This document shows positions 16,512-25,395 of a stretch of DNA of 64,000 nt, piece by piece. The stretch comes from Phocaeicola coprocola DSM 17136 (GTDB taxonomy: Bacteria; Bacteroidota; Bacteroidia; Bacteroidales; Bacteroidaceae). Location of the stretch: contig NZ_DS981510.1 in the NCBI RefSeq assembly GCF_000154845.1, positions 1 to 64,000 on the forward strand, read 5' to 3'. How positions within the stretch are numbered: position 1 is the stretch's first letter; every line of letters starts with the position of its first letter. A program made the position numbers and the translations under genes. The notes under the pieces were generated by a model. The model had not been told where the DNA came from and did not search any database. It saw only the letters and a program-made list of their open reading frames with translations.

Positions 16512-18701
16512 TTACTTTTGCTCAGTAAGTTCGATCACACAGCTATGAAGAGGTTTGAATCCGAATACCTCCAAACCAATTTTCATCAGATAATCTCCTG
16601 AAAGGACCTTTCCATTGGCTTTTAATACTGATTTTACTCCCGGCATCAGGTTGATTTCTTCTACCTTATACATTTTATTCGGATCAAGTCCCTGCAACTT
16701 AACCGGGAAAAGCTTTTCTTCAAAACGAGGATAAACATCGTAAGCAAACAAAACAGCTTTCTGCTGGTCTGTGCTAACGTAATTTACTGCCATATGATTA
16801 CCTTCGTAAGGAGAAACCAAACGATACTGTTCTCCATCCAAGATGGTAGATGACAAACGTTTCCAGTTTGCCACAGCTGTCTGACAATAAACCAGTTCGT
16901 CTGCCGACAATTCCTTCAAACCAATATCAAATCCCAGCTTACACATAGAAGCTACATCTGTACGGAATTTAATAGAAGCATTTTTGTTCCAGCTTGTAAC
17001 GTGTGCACACATAGCCTTAGCCGGGAAGAATTGAGAGAATCCCCACTGGATATAAATACGTTCTACCGGATCGGTATTGTCACTGCACCAAAATTCCGTA
17101 AAATGTTTCAGAGCTTCATAGTCACAACGTGCACCACCTCCCGAGCAAAGCATCAAAGGAAGTTTCGGATAATTCTCCGATACCCGTTTCATAACGTTAT
17201 AAACCCCACGTATATGATCAATATAAAGACGTCCCTGTTTATCTTTTAAATAAGGTGAATAGATATTTGTTATAGGACTGTTGCAATCCCACTTGAAATA
17301 TGCCAAATCAGGATTTTCTTTCATCAGTTTATCTACAACCTCATACACATAATCCTGAACTTCTGGATTGCTCATATCAAGAACCAGCTGATTACGATAG
17401 TAATAAGTTTCACGGTTAGGATAATGAATAGCCCAATCCGGGTGCTTTTCCATCAGCTCACTTTTAGGATTCACCATTTCCGGCTCTATCCAAATACCAA
17501 ACTCAACTCCTGCCTCTTTGGCGTAACGTACCAGTGCAGGAACACCTCCCGGAAGTTTCTGACGGTTAGCTTCCCAGTCACCAAGACCAGCATTATCACT
17601 ATTACGAGGATATTTGTTACCAAACCATCCGTCATCAAGCAAGAACATGTCAACGCCCAAGTCTTTCGCCTCTTTCATCAGTTCGGTCAGTGTAGGCTCA
17701 TCAAAGTCGAATGCAGTATTCTCCCAATTGTTGAGCAACGTCATACGAGTACCTTTTCCATCCTTCAACTGGTAATTGCGTGCCCAGCGCTGGAAATTAC
17801 GGCTACCCTCACCTGTACCTTTACTCAAGGTAAAAATAAATTCCGGAGTTGTAAACACTTCCCCTTTAGGCAGTTCATACACAGAAGCATAAGGATTTAT
17901 AGACGGAATAACCCGCAGATTGCCCACATTGTCAACTTCGAATGTGAAGCAGAAATTGCCTGTCCATCCGATGGTTCCCATTAACACATCACCTGTATTT
18001 TCAGCAACCGGTTGTCCAAGTCCTACCATAAAGAAAGGCTGTGCATGCATGGCAGCACGACTTCCTAGCTTAGTATCGACTATTTTTTTCCCGAACTGAA
18101 GCTGCTGACTAGTCATCTGTACTTCTTTCGCCCAATCGCTGCTGAACTCTGTAAGATAATACGACGGACTGCTGAAATAAAGCATGGTAGAAGCATAGCG
18201 GAACAAAGATATCGGTTTCTTTTCCTGATGCTTTATTTCACTCCAAGTCTTAATAATATTTTCTTTCGGATAAGCTATATAATGTAAAGTAACATCTACA
18301 GGATATTTGTCATCGCGAAGTAATATATCTGTCTGAGTTCCTCCTTCCACTTGTTTGGTAGAAGAAGATACATAGTACAGCCATGTAGAAGGATTACCGT
18401 CGCTATGGGTTACTCCCCATGCCGGTTCAAAGAAGTCCTCATTTCCGGAGGTGCTGCATACTTCCCATCCACGTTCTATCACACTGGCATCAGAGGCCGG
18501 ATGAACACTCCATTCCAACAGGTCAAGATCGGATTCATGAAGTAACTTCTCACCCAAGTATGACTGATAAAGCCGTCCATTAGGAGCAACCTGAAGAACA
18601 AGATCAGTCTGATCGGTAGAAATACGGATAATTTGCTTTTCGGCAGCATATGCCTGCATTCCTACCAAAGCTGCGAGAGCTAAAGTACAAATATGTTTCA
18701 T
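16512..18701 (-). CDS. Family GH36 alpha-galactosidase, exported
   Basis: 729 residues: signal peptide (1-20), N-terminal beta-supersandwich (about 25-310), catalytic TIM barrel and C-terminal beta domain. The nucleophile is Asp 472 in YFKWDCN; the acid/base lies in WCSDNTDP (Asp 541 most likely); FGIWIEPEMVNP and CSGGGARCD are also conserved. No lipobox, so probably soluble in the periplasm. It would remove alpha-1,6-galactose from raffinose, stachyose or melibiose. Since raffinose without galactose is sucrose, a GH32 substrate, the gene extends the locus to raffinose-family sugars. I do not recall a GH36 in the B. thetaiotaomicron levan locus. Confidence 0.92.
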   Translation of the reverse strand: MKHICTLALAALVGMQAYAAEKQIIRISTDQTDLVLQVAPNGRLYQSYLGEKLLHESDLDLLEWSVHPASDASVIERGWEVCSTSGNEDFFEPAWGVTHSDGNPSTWLYYVSSSTKQVEGGTQTDILLRDDKYPVDVTLHYIAYPKENIIKTWSEIKHQEKKPISLFRYASTMLYFSSPSYYLTEFSSDWAKEVQMTSQQLQFGKKIVDTKLGSRAAMHAQPFFMVGLGQPVAENTGDVLMGTIGWTGNFCFTFEVDNVGNLRVIPSINPYASVYELPKGEVFTTPEFIFTLSKGTGEGSRNFQRWARNYQLKDGKGTRMTLLNNWENTAFDFDEPTLTELMKEAKDLGVDMFLLDDGWFGNKYPRNSDNAGLGDWEANRQKLPGGVPALVRYAKEAGVEFGIWIEPEMVNPKSELMEKHPDWAIHYPNRETYYYRNQLVLDMSNPEVQDYVYEVVDKLMKENPDLAYFKWDCNSPITNIYSPYLKDKQGRLYIDHIRGVYNVMKRVSENYPKLPLMLCSGGGARCDYEALKHFTEFWCSDNTDPVERIYIQWGFSQFFPAKAMCAHVTSWNKNASIKFRTDVASMCKLGFDIGLKELSADELVYCQTAVANWKRLSSTILDGEQYRLVSPYEGNHMAVNYVSTDQQKAVLFAYDVYPRFEEKLFPVKLQGLDPNKMYKVEEINLMPGVKSVLKANGKVLSGDYLMKIGLEVFGFKPLHSCVIELTEQK

Positions 18702-18734
18702 GGTTTACAGGTGTATAATTAATGAAGAGAATTT

Positions 18735-18795
18735 TATAATAAAAAGCAAGTTCAAGTTCCAAAGAACATGAAAGGACGCCAGAACCTGAACTTGC
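18735..18795 (-). terminator. Terminator after the GH32 lipoprotein gene
   Basis: GCAAGTTCAAGTTC (18746-18759) pairs with GAACCTGAACTTGC (18782-18795) with one G-U pair; on the minus strand it is followed by TTTTTATTATAA. It separates GH32 from the GH36-symporter-fructokinase group. Confidence 0.75.
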
Positions 18796-18819
18796 AGAGA
18801 ACTGAAGCAATCTGACTGC

Positions 18820-20697
18820 TTACAGTCCTAATTTATAAATTTTCATATTGCTTATCTGTGCTTCACCGTTTTCTGCATAGAAACGCAAAGTGTTGTACGG
18901 TTGAGTCGGGAATACCAGATTAGTCATGGCAATACGTCCACCGTCTACAAAAATTTCAACAGAACATTTATCGACAAAAACATTCAGATGATAAGTTTTT
19001 CCTTCGCAAAGTGACAGAGGAGCCCATGTACCCAGTGCAAAGTCGTTTTTATAGTTAACAGACATTGTCTTACGGTGATCATCTGTTTCCTTTTCATGTA
19101 CATTCATTTCTCCATGACGTGCCAAATCGACAATACCACTTTCAGTACGGTCGGCAACCAATTTATCTTCTTTCATATCCAGATAAACTTTTACCTTTTC
19201 GCCTTTGGCATTCAACAAGTCAAATCCAACAACTTGCGCCTTGTCAGGAGTTACATCCATTTCCAATTCATAAGCACCATCTGTCTGAGGCACAATTTCA
19301 TCGATTTTATATTCCCCTTTTACTGCAAAATCATCAATATTACGGGTATCCTTACGCAATGCTTCTGTTTCCTTCACAGCATTGGCAGCCATATAGATTT
19401 GTCCGTCTTTTGTATAAAGAGACAATTCACGAGGCAAAGCATTAGCTCCACGATATTGACGGATAGGAGTTGCATTAGCATATTGCCAGTTACTCATCCA
19501 AGGAACAGCAATGATACGGTCGCCTGTATTAGAAAAACAAACAGTAGCATAATGATCTTTTCCGAAATCAAGCCATTTGGTTACTTCAGGTTTTGTATCG
19601 CATTTAAATTCTTTACCGTCGAAATCACCAACAAAATATTCTGTTGCACTACCACCAAACATACATCCTGGGTTGATATTAACAATCATTACCCATTTCA
19701 TGTTATTCTTATCACCGTCAACCGGCAACTGAATAAAGTCCGGACACTCGAACTGATTTGGCTGAACACCATACCCCTTGCCAAATCCGCTTAAATATTC
19801 CCAGTCTTTCAAGTTAGAAGAAGAATAAAAACGCATCTCCTTATCTGCAGAAACAATCATATACCATTTCTGCGCCGGTTCATACCAGAACACTTTCGGA
19901 TCACGGAAGTCTTTCAATCCGTCGAACGGAGTCAGAATCGGGTTTTTCTCGTATTTTGTATATGTACGTCCATTGTCGTTGCTATATGCCATACACTGAA
20001 TCTGTCCGTGTTCATCACTTGCAGATGTATAAAAGGCAATCATAGCATCTTTACCGTAGCCTGCGCTGTTGTTATGATCAACGATAGAACTTCCTGAAAA
20101 GATATGTCCTAATGTATCACGAGCTATCGCCGGTTTTAAATGTTCCCAGTGAATCAGATCCTTACTGACAGAATGTCCCCAATGCATATTTCCCCATTTT
20201 GATCCATAAGGATTATACTGGAAATACAAATGATATTCACCGTCTTTATATACAAGTCCGTTTGCATCATTCATCCATCCATATAAAGGAGTGTGATGAT
20301 AAATAGGACGGTAATAATCGGTATTTGCAGTATTGAATGTATCCGACAACTGAATATTTTCCCAGCATACAGCACCAGAAGGAACCTTACCAATAGTAAC
20401 TGTTGCTTCTTCAACTCCCTGAGGCAATTCGAATGGTACATAATATTCTATGCTGTCTACGGCCAGACGAACGTCCATTGCCATATCAGCAGGACTGCCA
20501 GTATCAAGTTTTACTTTTCCTTCACTTGCTGCCTCCTGAATAGGAAGCAATAAATATTTAGTAGGATGAGTTATGCGAACAATAGTCAACGAATCTCCCT
20601 GATTTTCGAATGTCAAATTACTTTTCTGTGACTGACAAGCAATCATACTGCATAAAAAAGCTTGTCCCAGGATCAGATTAAAGATTTTACGTTTCAT
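18820..20697 (-). CDS. GH32 exo-fructosidase lipoprotein (levanase/inulinase type)
   Basis: 625 residues: lipoprotein signal with Cys 21 (SMIACQSQ), an N-terminal domain shared with the GH32 at 23577 (DUF4980-like, about 35-125), the five-bladed propeller (about 130-480) and a C-terminal beta-sandwich. Catalytic residues: nucleophile Asp 144 in WMNDANG, transition-state Asp 266 in FRDPK and acid/base Glu 317 in FECPD. The usual Pro of WMNDPNG is Ala here. The residues after the lipid Cys are not acidic, so it probably faces the periplasm. Likely cleaves beta-2,6 or beta-2,1 fructose units from imported oligosaccharides. Confidence 0.9.
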   Translation of the reverse strand: MKRKIFNLILGQAFLCSMIACQSQKSNLTFENQGDSLTIVRITHPTKYLLLPIQEAASEGKVKLDTGSPADMAMDVRLAVDSIEYYVPFELPQGVEEATVTIGKVPSGAVCWENIQLSDTFNTANTDYYRPIYHHTPLYGWMNDANGLVYKDGEYHLYFQYNPYGSKWGNMHWGHSVSKDLIHWEHLKPAIARDTLGHIFSGSSIVDHNNSAGYGKDAMIAFYTSASDEHGQIQCMAYSNDNGRTYTKYEKNPILTPFDGLKDFRDPKVFWYEPAQKWYMIVSADKEMRFYSSSNLKDWEYLSGFGKGYGVQPNQFECPDFIQLPVDGDKNNMKWVMIVNINPGCMFGGSATEYFVGDFDGKEFKCDTKPEVTKWLDFGKDHYATVCFSNTGDRIIAVPWMSNWQYANATPIRQYRGANALPRELSLYTKDGQIYMAANAVKETEALRKDTRNIDDFAVKGEYKIDEIVPQTDGAYELEMDVTPDKAQVVGFDLLNAKGEKVKVYLDMKEDKLVADRTESGIVDLARHGEMNVHEKETDDHRKTMSVNYKNDFALGTWAPLSLCEGKTYHLNVFVDKCSVEIFVDGGRIAMTNLVFPTQPYNTLRFYAENGEAQISNMKIYKLGL

Positions 20698-20719
20698 GGT
20701 ATATGCTTTTAGAATGTTT

Positions 20720-20727
20720 TAAAGATA
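20720..20727 (-). promoter_or_regulatory. Possible -7 box upstream of the GH32 lipoprotein gene
   Basis: TATCTTTA on the minus strand, one base off TAnnTTTG, 22 bp before the start codon. A terminator-like hairpin upstream makes a separate promoter plausible. Confidence 0.35.
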
Positions 20728-20818
20728 CTAATTTTTGATTTATCGGATATTAGCCGACTTATTTTATTTATTACGAATACCTATTGAAAACAGGATAAAC
20801 CTTGTCAGCTTTTGCAAA

Positions 20819-20845
20819 CTCTATCTTCGCTTTGCGGAGATAGAG
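20819..20845 (-). terminator. Hairpin after the outer-membrane barrel gene
   Basis: CTCTATCTTCGC, a 3-nt loop, then GCGGAGATAGAG (one wobble pair) form a 12-bp stem 36 bp after the stop codon. Only a weak T tract follows on the minus strand, so termination may be partial. Confidence 0.6.
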
Positions 20846-20880
20846 CATACAAAACTGCTTATTAATTAAGAAACTAACTA

Positions 20881-23292
20881 TTAAAATTTAATTTGTGCAG
20901 AGAATTCTACGGTAAACGGACGAATGTAGCTTCCAGCCATTACTGTATTGGCATATTTGCCAGCTTCTTCTTTTGTTACCAGTTCAGCACCAGCTATACT
21001 TCCTTTTGCTCCTGTCTGATTCAAGAAGTTAACAACAGAACATCCCAAAGACAATTTTTTGTTAACCTGCCAGTTCAAACCTCCAAAGGTTTCCCAACGT
21101 CCGTTGAAATAATATGCATCATTGATATTAGCATAAGTCTTACTAAAGTAACGGAAACTAGTCCAAATTTTCAAATCTTTAGTAATCATATAGCTCGGGT
21201 CGATTTCAATAATTACCTGAGGAATTTCTGCAACGATATTGCCTGTAGCATTAATCTGACCAACATATCCATCAGAGAACTTAACCGATGTTTCATACTT
21301 TTTATAAGTCGGTTTCTGATAAGTAAACAGGAAGTGCAAATCGAATCCTTTAAACGGAGTAGCAACAACGTCGGTAGTCCATCCCAAAGTCTTGATATCA
21401 TAGTTAAGTGGAGCAGCCAAGATTTCATTGACACCATTTACCGCATGCTGAAGATTCAATGTTGAGTTATTGTTTGTCTTCGAAATATATGAGAACAATG
21501 AAGTCAAGCTCAACCATTCATTATTGAAATAAATTCCGGCACGTCCCAGAGGAACAGATATCTTGTCTGTATTCGGTAATGTAGCAGGTGCAAAGTTCTC
21601 GATTCTAGGATGCTGAGTAATGTAAGTGAAGTCACCGGTAAATCCGAACTTATTTGTCAATTTATACGTAGCGGCAGCACTCAATGCATAATTAAACCAA
21701 TCATAACTCATCGGAGTCGGTTCGATAGATACAGCTCCAGCTGTACCGGCAGCTCCTGCTGCATAACCAGTCTGATTACCATCTACATCGTATACAGGAA
21801 CAGCAGTGGCTCCAAGATAATAATTAGCAAAACGTCCGACGTAATCACCATTGGCATTTTTTACTGCGGCATTGTTTCCACGAAGTGCCTGATACTCGAA
21901 ACGTGCACCATAATACAAGTTTAATCTGTCTGTTATATCCCAGTCATGAGTAAAATAAACAGCCAATTTATTTTCATGACCTTTATAATATTCCGAAGCA
22001 TTCTTATTGAAATCATAATAATATCCGTTTCCAGCATAAGAACGACCGGCTGCAGTTGCAAAAGCAGGATTCCACAAACGTACCGGATAACTGCCGTCTG
22101 TAGGAACAGACTGATCATACATGGTTGTATTTGAAGCATAGTCGATGTCATAATACCACTCATTCAATCCCAAACGCCATGTTCCATTAGACAATTTACG
22201 TGACAATTCAGTAGTAAACATAAATTCATCGATGAAACCACGATTCAAACATGACATACGGCTTTGCACATATTCACCGTCATACGGCTGCATTGCTCCG
22301 TCGGCTGCTTCATACTGATAATCAATAGAGCTGTTAGTACGCTGACTCAGTTCCATAGGAGTCTGATATACACATGAACCAGTAGCATGATCGTATTTCA
22401 TAACGACTTTCCATGCCAGTCCATTATCCCATTTATAATCATTCATCAAAACGAACTCACTACCCTTATTCTGTACAGCATCGTAAAGATTTGTCTTTTT
22501 CAACTCGCCTGTACGCATATCGCGGTATACCATCTCATTATCCATTGGCAAGTAAGATGTAGTACCAAGAGCGAAATCGCCAAACTCTTTTACACTACCA
22601 TCACCAACATATATAAATGGAGCCGACTGGGTAGCATACATATAAACCGGATGACTGTTGCTATAATGATACATTGCTGTAAATTCACCGCGATTATCAT
22701 TATAACGTTTTGTCAAAGCAAATTTGTAGATCTGAGTTCTATCCTGGAACGGAGTTGATTTGATTTTAAAAGTTCCCGGATCAAAATCCTGATAAATGCT
22801 TCCACTATAAAACCAGTCTTTTGCAATTTCACCATTCAGATTCAATGAAACTTCTTGCATACCAAAATGGTTAGTCTTATAGTTTAATGTACCATGAAAA
22901 CCTTTTTGTCCCAGCTGAGTAAAAGAGTTTACGGCATAACCGATATTACCAGTAGTAATAGCAGTTTCAGAAATCTTAAGAAGTCCCACATGGCTCAAGC
23001 TGGCATCAGCACGCCACAAAGAATTTACGCTGTGAGGATTCGTAGCATAAGTAACAGGAATACCATTCTCGAGTACATTTACATCCGCAGAAGGAAGACC
23101 AATCTGAATTTCACGAGGTCCGTTAGCACTAGCAGCATTCAACATCACATTGCGGTTGCCTTCTTCTTTAGAACCACCGTTGTTGTTTGATGATTTATTT
23201 TCCTCTTGTGCATATCCATTAGCACAAACTAAAGCAAGCAGCAAGACTGCAGCTCCCATACGATTGCCAAACTGTCTTTTTTCAGTCTTCAT
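20881..23292 (-). CDS. TonB-dependent-receptor-like outer-membrane barrel, without carboxypeptidase-like N-domain
   Basis: 803 residues: signal peptide (about 1-28, ending GYAQ), a Ser/Asn/Gly-rich linker, a short plug-like segment (about 55-140, REIQIGLPSADVNVLENGIP), then many alternating amphipathic strands and a terminal Phe (VEFSAQIKF) typical of outer-membrane insertion. It lacks the beta-sandwich N-domain and the TonB-box DEVVVTGY found in the SusC at 30285 and has no SusD partner next to it. It may take up small fructo-oligosaccharides or sucrose-type sugars. Own promoter, 284 bp after the preceding gene. Confidence 0.8.
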   Translation of the reverse strand: MKTEKRQFGNRMGAAVLLLALVCANGYAQEENKSSNNNGGSKEEGNRNVMLNAASANGPREIQIGLPSADVNVLENGIPVTYATNPHSVNSLWRADASLSHVGLLKISETAITTGNIGYAVNSFTQLGQKGFHGTLNYKTNHFGMQEVSLNLNGEIAKDWFYSGSIYQDFDPGTFKIKSTPFQDRTQIYKFALTKRYNDNRGEFTAMYHYSNSHPVYMYATQSAPFIYVGDGSVKEFGDFALGTTSYLPMDNEMVYRDMRTGELKKTNLYDAVQNKGSEFVLMNDYKWDNGLAWKVVMKYDHATGSCVYQTPMELSQRTNSSIDYQYEAADGAMQPYDGEYVQSRMSCLNRGFIDEFMFTTELSRKLSNGTWRLGLNEWYYDIDYASNTTMYDQSVPTDGSYPVRLWNPAFATAAGRSYAGNGYYYDFNKNASEYYKGHENKLAVYFTHDWDITDRLNLYYGARFEYQALRGNNAAVKNANGDYVGRFANYYLGATAVPVYDVDGNQTGYAAGAAGTAGAVSIEPTPMSYDWFNYALSAAATYKLTNKFGFTGDFTYITQHPRIENFAPATLPNTDKISVPLGRAGIYFNNEWLSLTSLFSYISKTNNNSTLNLQHAVNGVNEILAAPLNYDIKTLGWTTDVVATPFKGFDLHFLFTYQKPTYKKYETSVKFSDGYVGQINATGNIVAEIPQVIIEIDPSYMITKDLKIWTSFRYFSKTYANINDAYYFNGRWETFGGLNWQVNKKLSLGCSVVNFLNQTGAKGSIAGAELVTKEEAGKYANTVMAGSYIRPFTVEFSAQIKF

Positions 23293-23335
23293 AGCATTAA
23301 AATTTTGTATGAAAAGTTTGATTTTTTATTTGCTA

Positions 23336-23343
23336 CAAAAGTA
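23336..23343 (-). promoter_or_regulatory. -7 box of the outer-membrane barrel gene
   Basis: TACTTTTG on the minus strand, 43 bp before the start codon; no -33 TTG at the standard distance, as expected for an activator-dependent promoter. Confidence 0.5.
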
Positions 23344-23394
23344 GTCAGACGTCTAGTTAACGGGCATAACATATGTTACATCATATAGCAAAAA

Positions 23395-23520
23395 TGTTTC
23401 ATGAAACAATTTTGTCATACGACGCAACATTTTTACAAATCTGTGTATAAGCGCCTTACACGCTGCCTATACAACAGATTTGTTTCATAGGGCATTTCTT
23501 TATGTTTCAATTCTACAGCT
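23395..23520 (-). promoter_or_regulatory. Cluster of TGTTTCA motifs including a 14-bp palindrome
   Basis: TGTTTCATGAAACA (23395-23408) is a perfect palindrome about 52 bp upstream of the -7 box. Two further copies, TTGTTTCAT (23480-23488) and ATGTTTCAA (23512-23520), are 32 bp apart, about three helical turns. The same AATGTTTCAT core forms the ends of a long inverted repeat upstream of susC (34820-34879). Candidate binding sites for the hybrid regulator. Confidence 0.4.
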
Positions 23521-23576
23521 AACGCTTATCAAATATGATTCAGCCAGCCTCTTCAAAAAATAGACTTCTATTCTAT

Positions 23577-25385
23577 CTATTGCAATCTATACACATTCAT
23601 TGATTTAACAATATAGCTTCCTTTATCTGAACTAAAAACCATTCTATTGTATGGTTCTGCAGGGAAAACCAGATTAGTCATCACATATTCCCCTTCTTCA
23701 CCAAAAGCCTCAACACTGGAACGGTCAATAAATAAACGAAGATGTATTTGATCTGTATTCCTAACAGGAGCAACAGTCACAGCAGGAAAATCACGGCTGA
23801 AACCAACAATACCACTAGCACTACGGTCCATAACAAACTGCTTACGTACTACATCGTAATACATGGCTACTTTTTCACCTTTCTCATTCATCAGAGAAAA
23901 ATCAATTTTAGATGTGCCTTTGTTTTCGATTGCCATTTCTATTTCATAAGCACCTTTATTGTCTGCCAGCAAACTTGCAACTTCATAGTTACCCTTCACC
24001 TCAAAAGTTGGTATCTTTTTTTCTTCCGCACGTGCTTTCTTTATTTCAGGTGAAGGTTTACTCTTCAAATACAATTCCCCTCCTACTCTATAAAGAGTCA
24101 GGTCACGCGCCAATGTATTCGCACTACGATATTGTGTAGTAGGAACATTATTTGCATACTGCCAGTTACTCATCCAACCCAATGCTATACAACGGCCAGC
24201 AGGAGCATTACTCCACGTAACAGTTGCATAATTATCTTTTCCCCAATCAAGCCATTTGGTCTGAGTTGGTGATTCATTCACAAATTTCTTACCATCGAAC
24301 GAACCAACAAAATACTGAGCAGCACTGCCTCCAAAAGGTCCTCCAGGATTCAGATTACAAATCAATACCCATTTTTTCTCTTTTGTTCCTTCAATCGGAA
24401 GTTCTACCAGATCTGGACATTCCCATACACCACCATGTGCTCCTTGCATTGCTCCAAAACTACTTTCCTTCTTCCATTCTTTCAAATTGCCAGATGAATA
24501 TATCTGCATTTCCTGCCCTACAGCCAACATCATCACCCAATGTTTACCCGGAGCATACCAGAAGACCTTTGGATCACGGAAATCACGCTCAGCCGAAGTC
24601 AGTATCGGATTATGTTCATATTTAATAAAAGTCTTACCGTTATCTAAACTATACGCCATACTTTGTGACTGTACATCTCCCCACGGAGTAGATTTTGCAG
24701 ATGTATAAAAAGCGACAACAGCTCCTTTTCCAAAACCAGCAGTATTATCTTTATCGACAACACAAGAACCACTGAAAATAGCTCCCCATGCGTCAGGAAC
24801 AATAGCTGTGCCTTCATACGTCCAATGAGTCAAATCTGTACTTGTAGAATGTCCCCAAGTCATATTTCCCCACATCGAACCATAAGGGTTATATTGGAAA
24901 TACAAATGATACACTCCATCTTTATAAAACATTCCATTCGGATCGTTCATCCATCCATACACTGGAGTATGATGATAAACAGGACGGTAAGTTTCACGAT
25001 TTGAAGAATAGAACGTATCGGAAAGTTTTATTTCCTTCCAACACAATGAAGATACCGGCATACCCGTAACATCAACAGAAACAGATTTTCCCTGATATGC
25101 AGACAAATCTAATGGTACATAATAGTCAACTTTTTCACGAGCCAGACGAATATTTATGTTTTGTTCCAACTGGAATTCATTATTAACAATAATGTTAACC
25201 TTACCCTCAGGTGCATTCTCTTGAACGGGAAGAAGTAAAAACTTCTTCACCGAATCCAAAAGAATGATATTCTGTTCATTAGCTAAATACTTGACAACCA
25301 TGCTGTTCTCTGCACCTTGAACAGTCAGTGAGAGTCCTAGTGCAATAGCTAACAAACTTTTTTTTGACGAAAAATTCAAACTCAT
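23577..25385 (-). CDS. Periplasmic GH32 exo-fructosidase
   Basis: 602 residues: cleavable signal peptide (about 1-24, TVQGA) without lipobox, N-terminal domain as in the GH32 at 18820, catalytic propeller and C-terminal beta-sandwich. Nucleophile Asp 148 in the canonical WMNDPNG, Asp 271 in FRDPK, Glu 322 in WECPD. Located 10 bp after the surface GH32, so it is part of the susC operon. It should degrade imported fructo-oligosaccharides to fructose, which the sensor then detects. It is clearly a paralogue of the lipoprotein GH32. Confidence 0.92.
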   Translation of the reverse strand: MSLNFSSKKSLLAIALGLSLTVQGAENSMVVKYLANEQNIILLDSVKKFLLLPVQENAPEGKVNIIVNNEFQLEQNINIRLAREKVDYYVPLDLSAYQGKSVSVDVTGMPVSSLCWKEIKLSDTFYSSNRETYRPVYHHTPVYGWMNDPNGMFYKDGVYHLYFQYNPYGSMWGNMTWGHSTSTDLTHWTYEGTAIVPDAWGAIFSGSCVVDKDNTAGFGKGAVVAFYTSAKSTPWGDVQSQSMAYSLDNGKTFIKYEHNPILTSAERDFRDPKVFWYAPGKHWVMMLAVGQEMQIYSSGNLKEWKKESSFGAMQGAHGGVWECPDLVELPIEGTKEKKWVLICNLNPGGPFGGSAAQYFVGSFDGKKFVNESPTQTKWLDWGKDNYATVTWSNAPAGRCIALGWMSNWQYANNVPTTQYRSANTLARDLTLYRVGGELYLKSKPSPEIKKARAEEKKIPTFEVKGNYEVASLLADNKGAYEIEMAIENKGTSKIDFSLMNEKGEKVAMYYDVVRKQFVMDRSASGIVGFSRDFPAVTVAPVRNTDQIHLRLFIDRSSVEAFGEEGEYVMTNLVFPAEPYNRMVFSSDKGSYIVKSMNVYRLQ

Positions 25386-25395
25386 AATAATTAGA

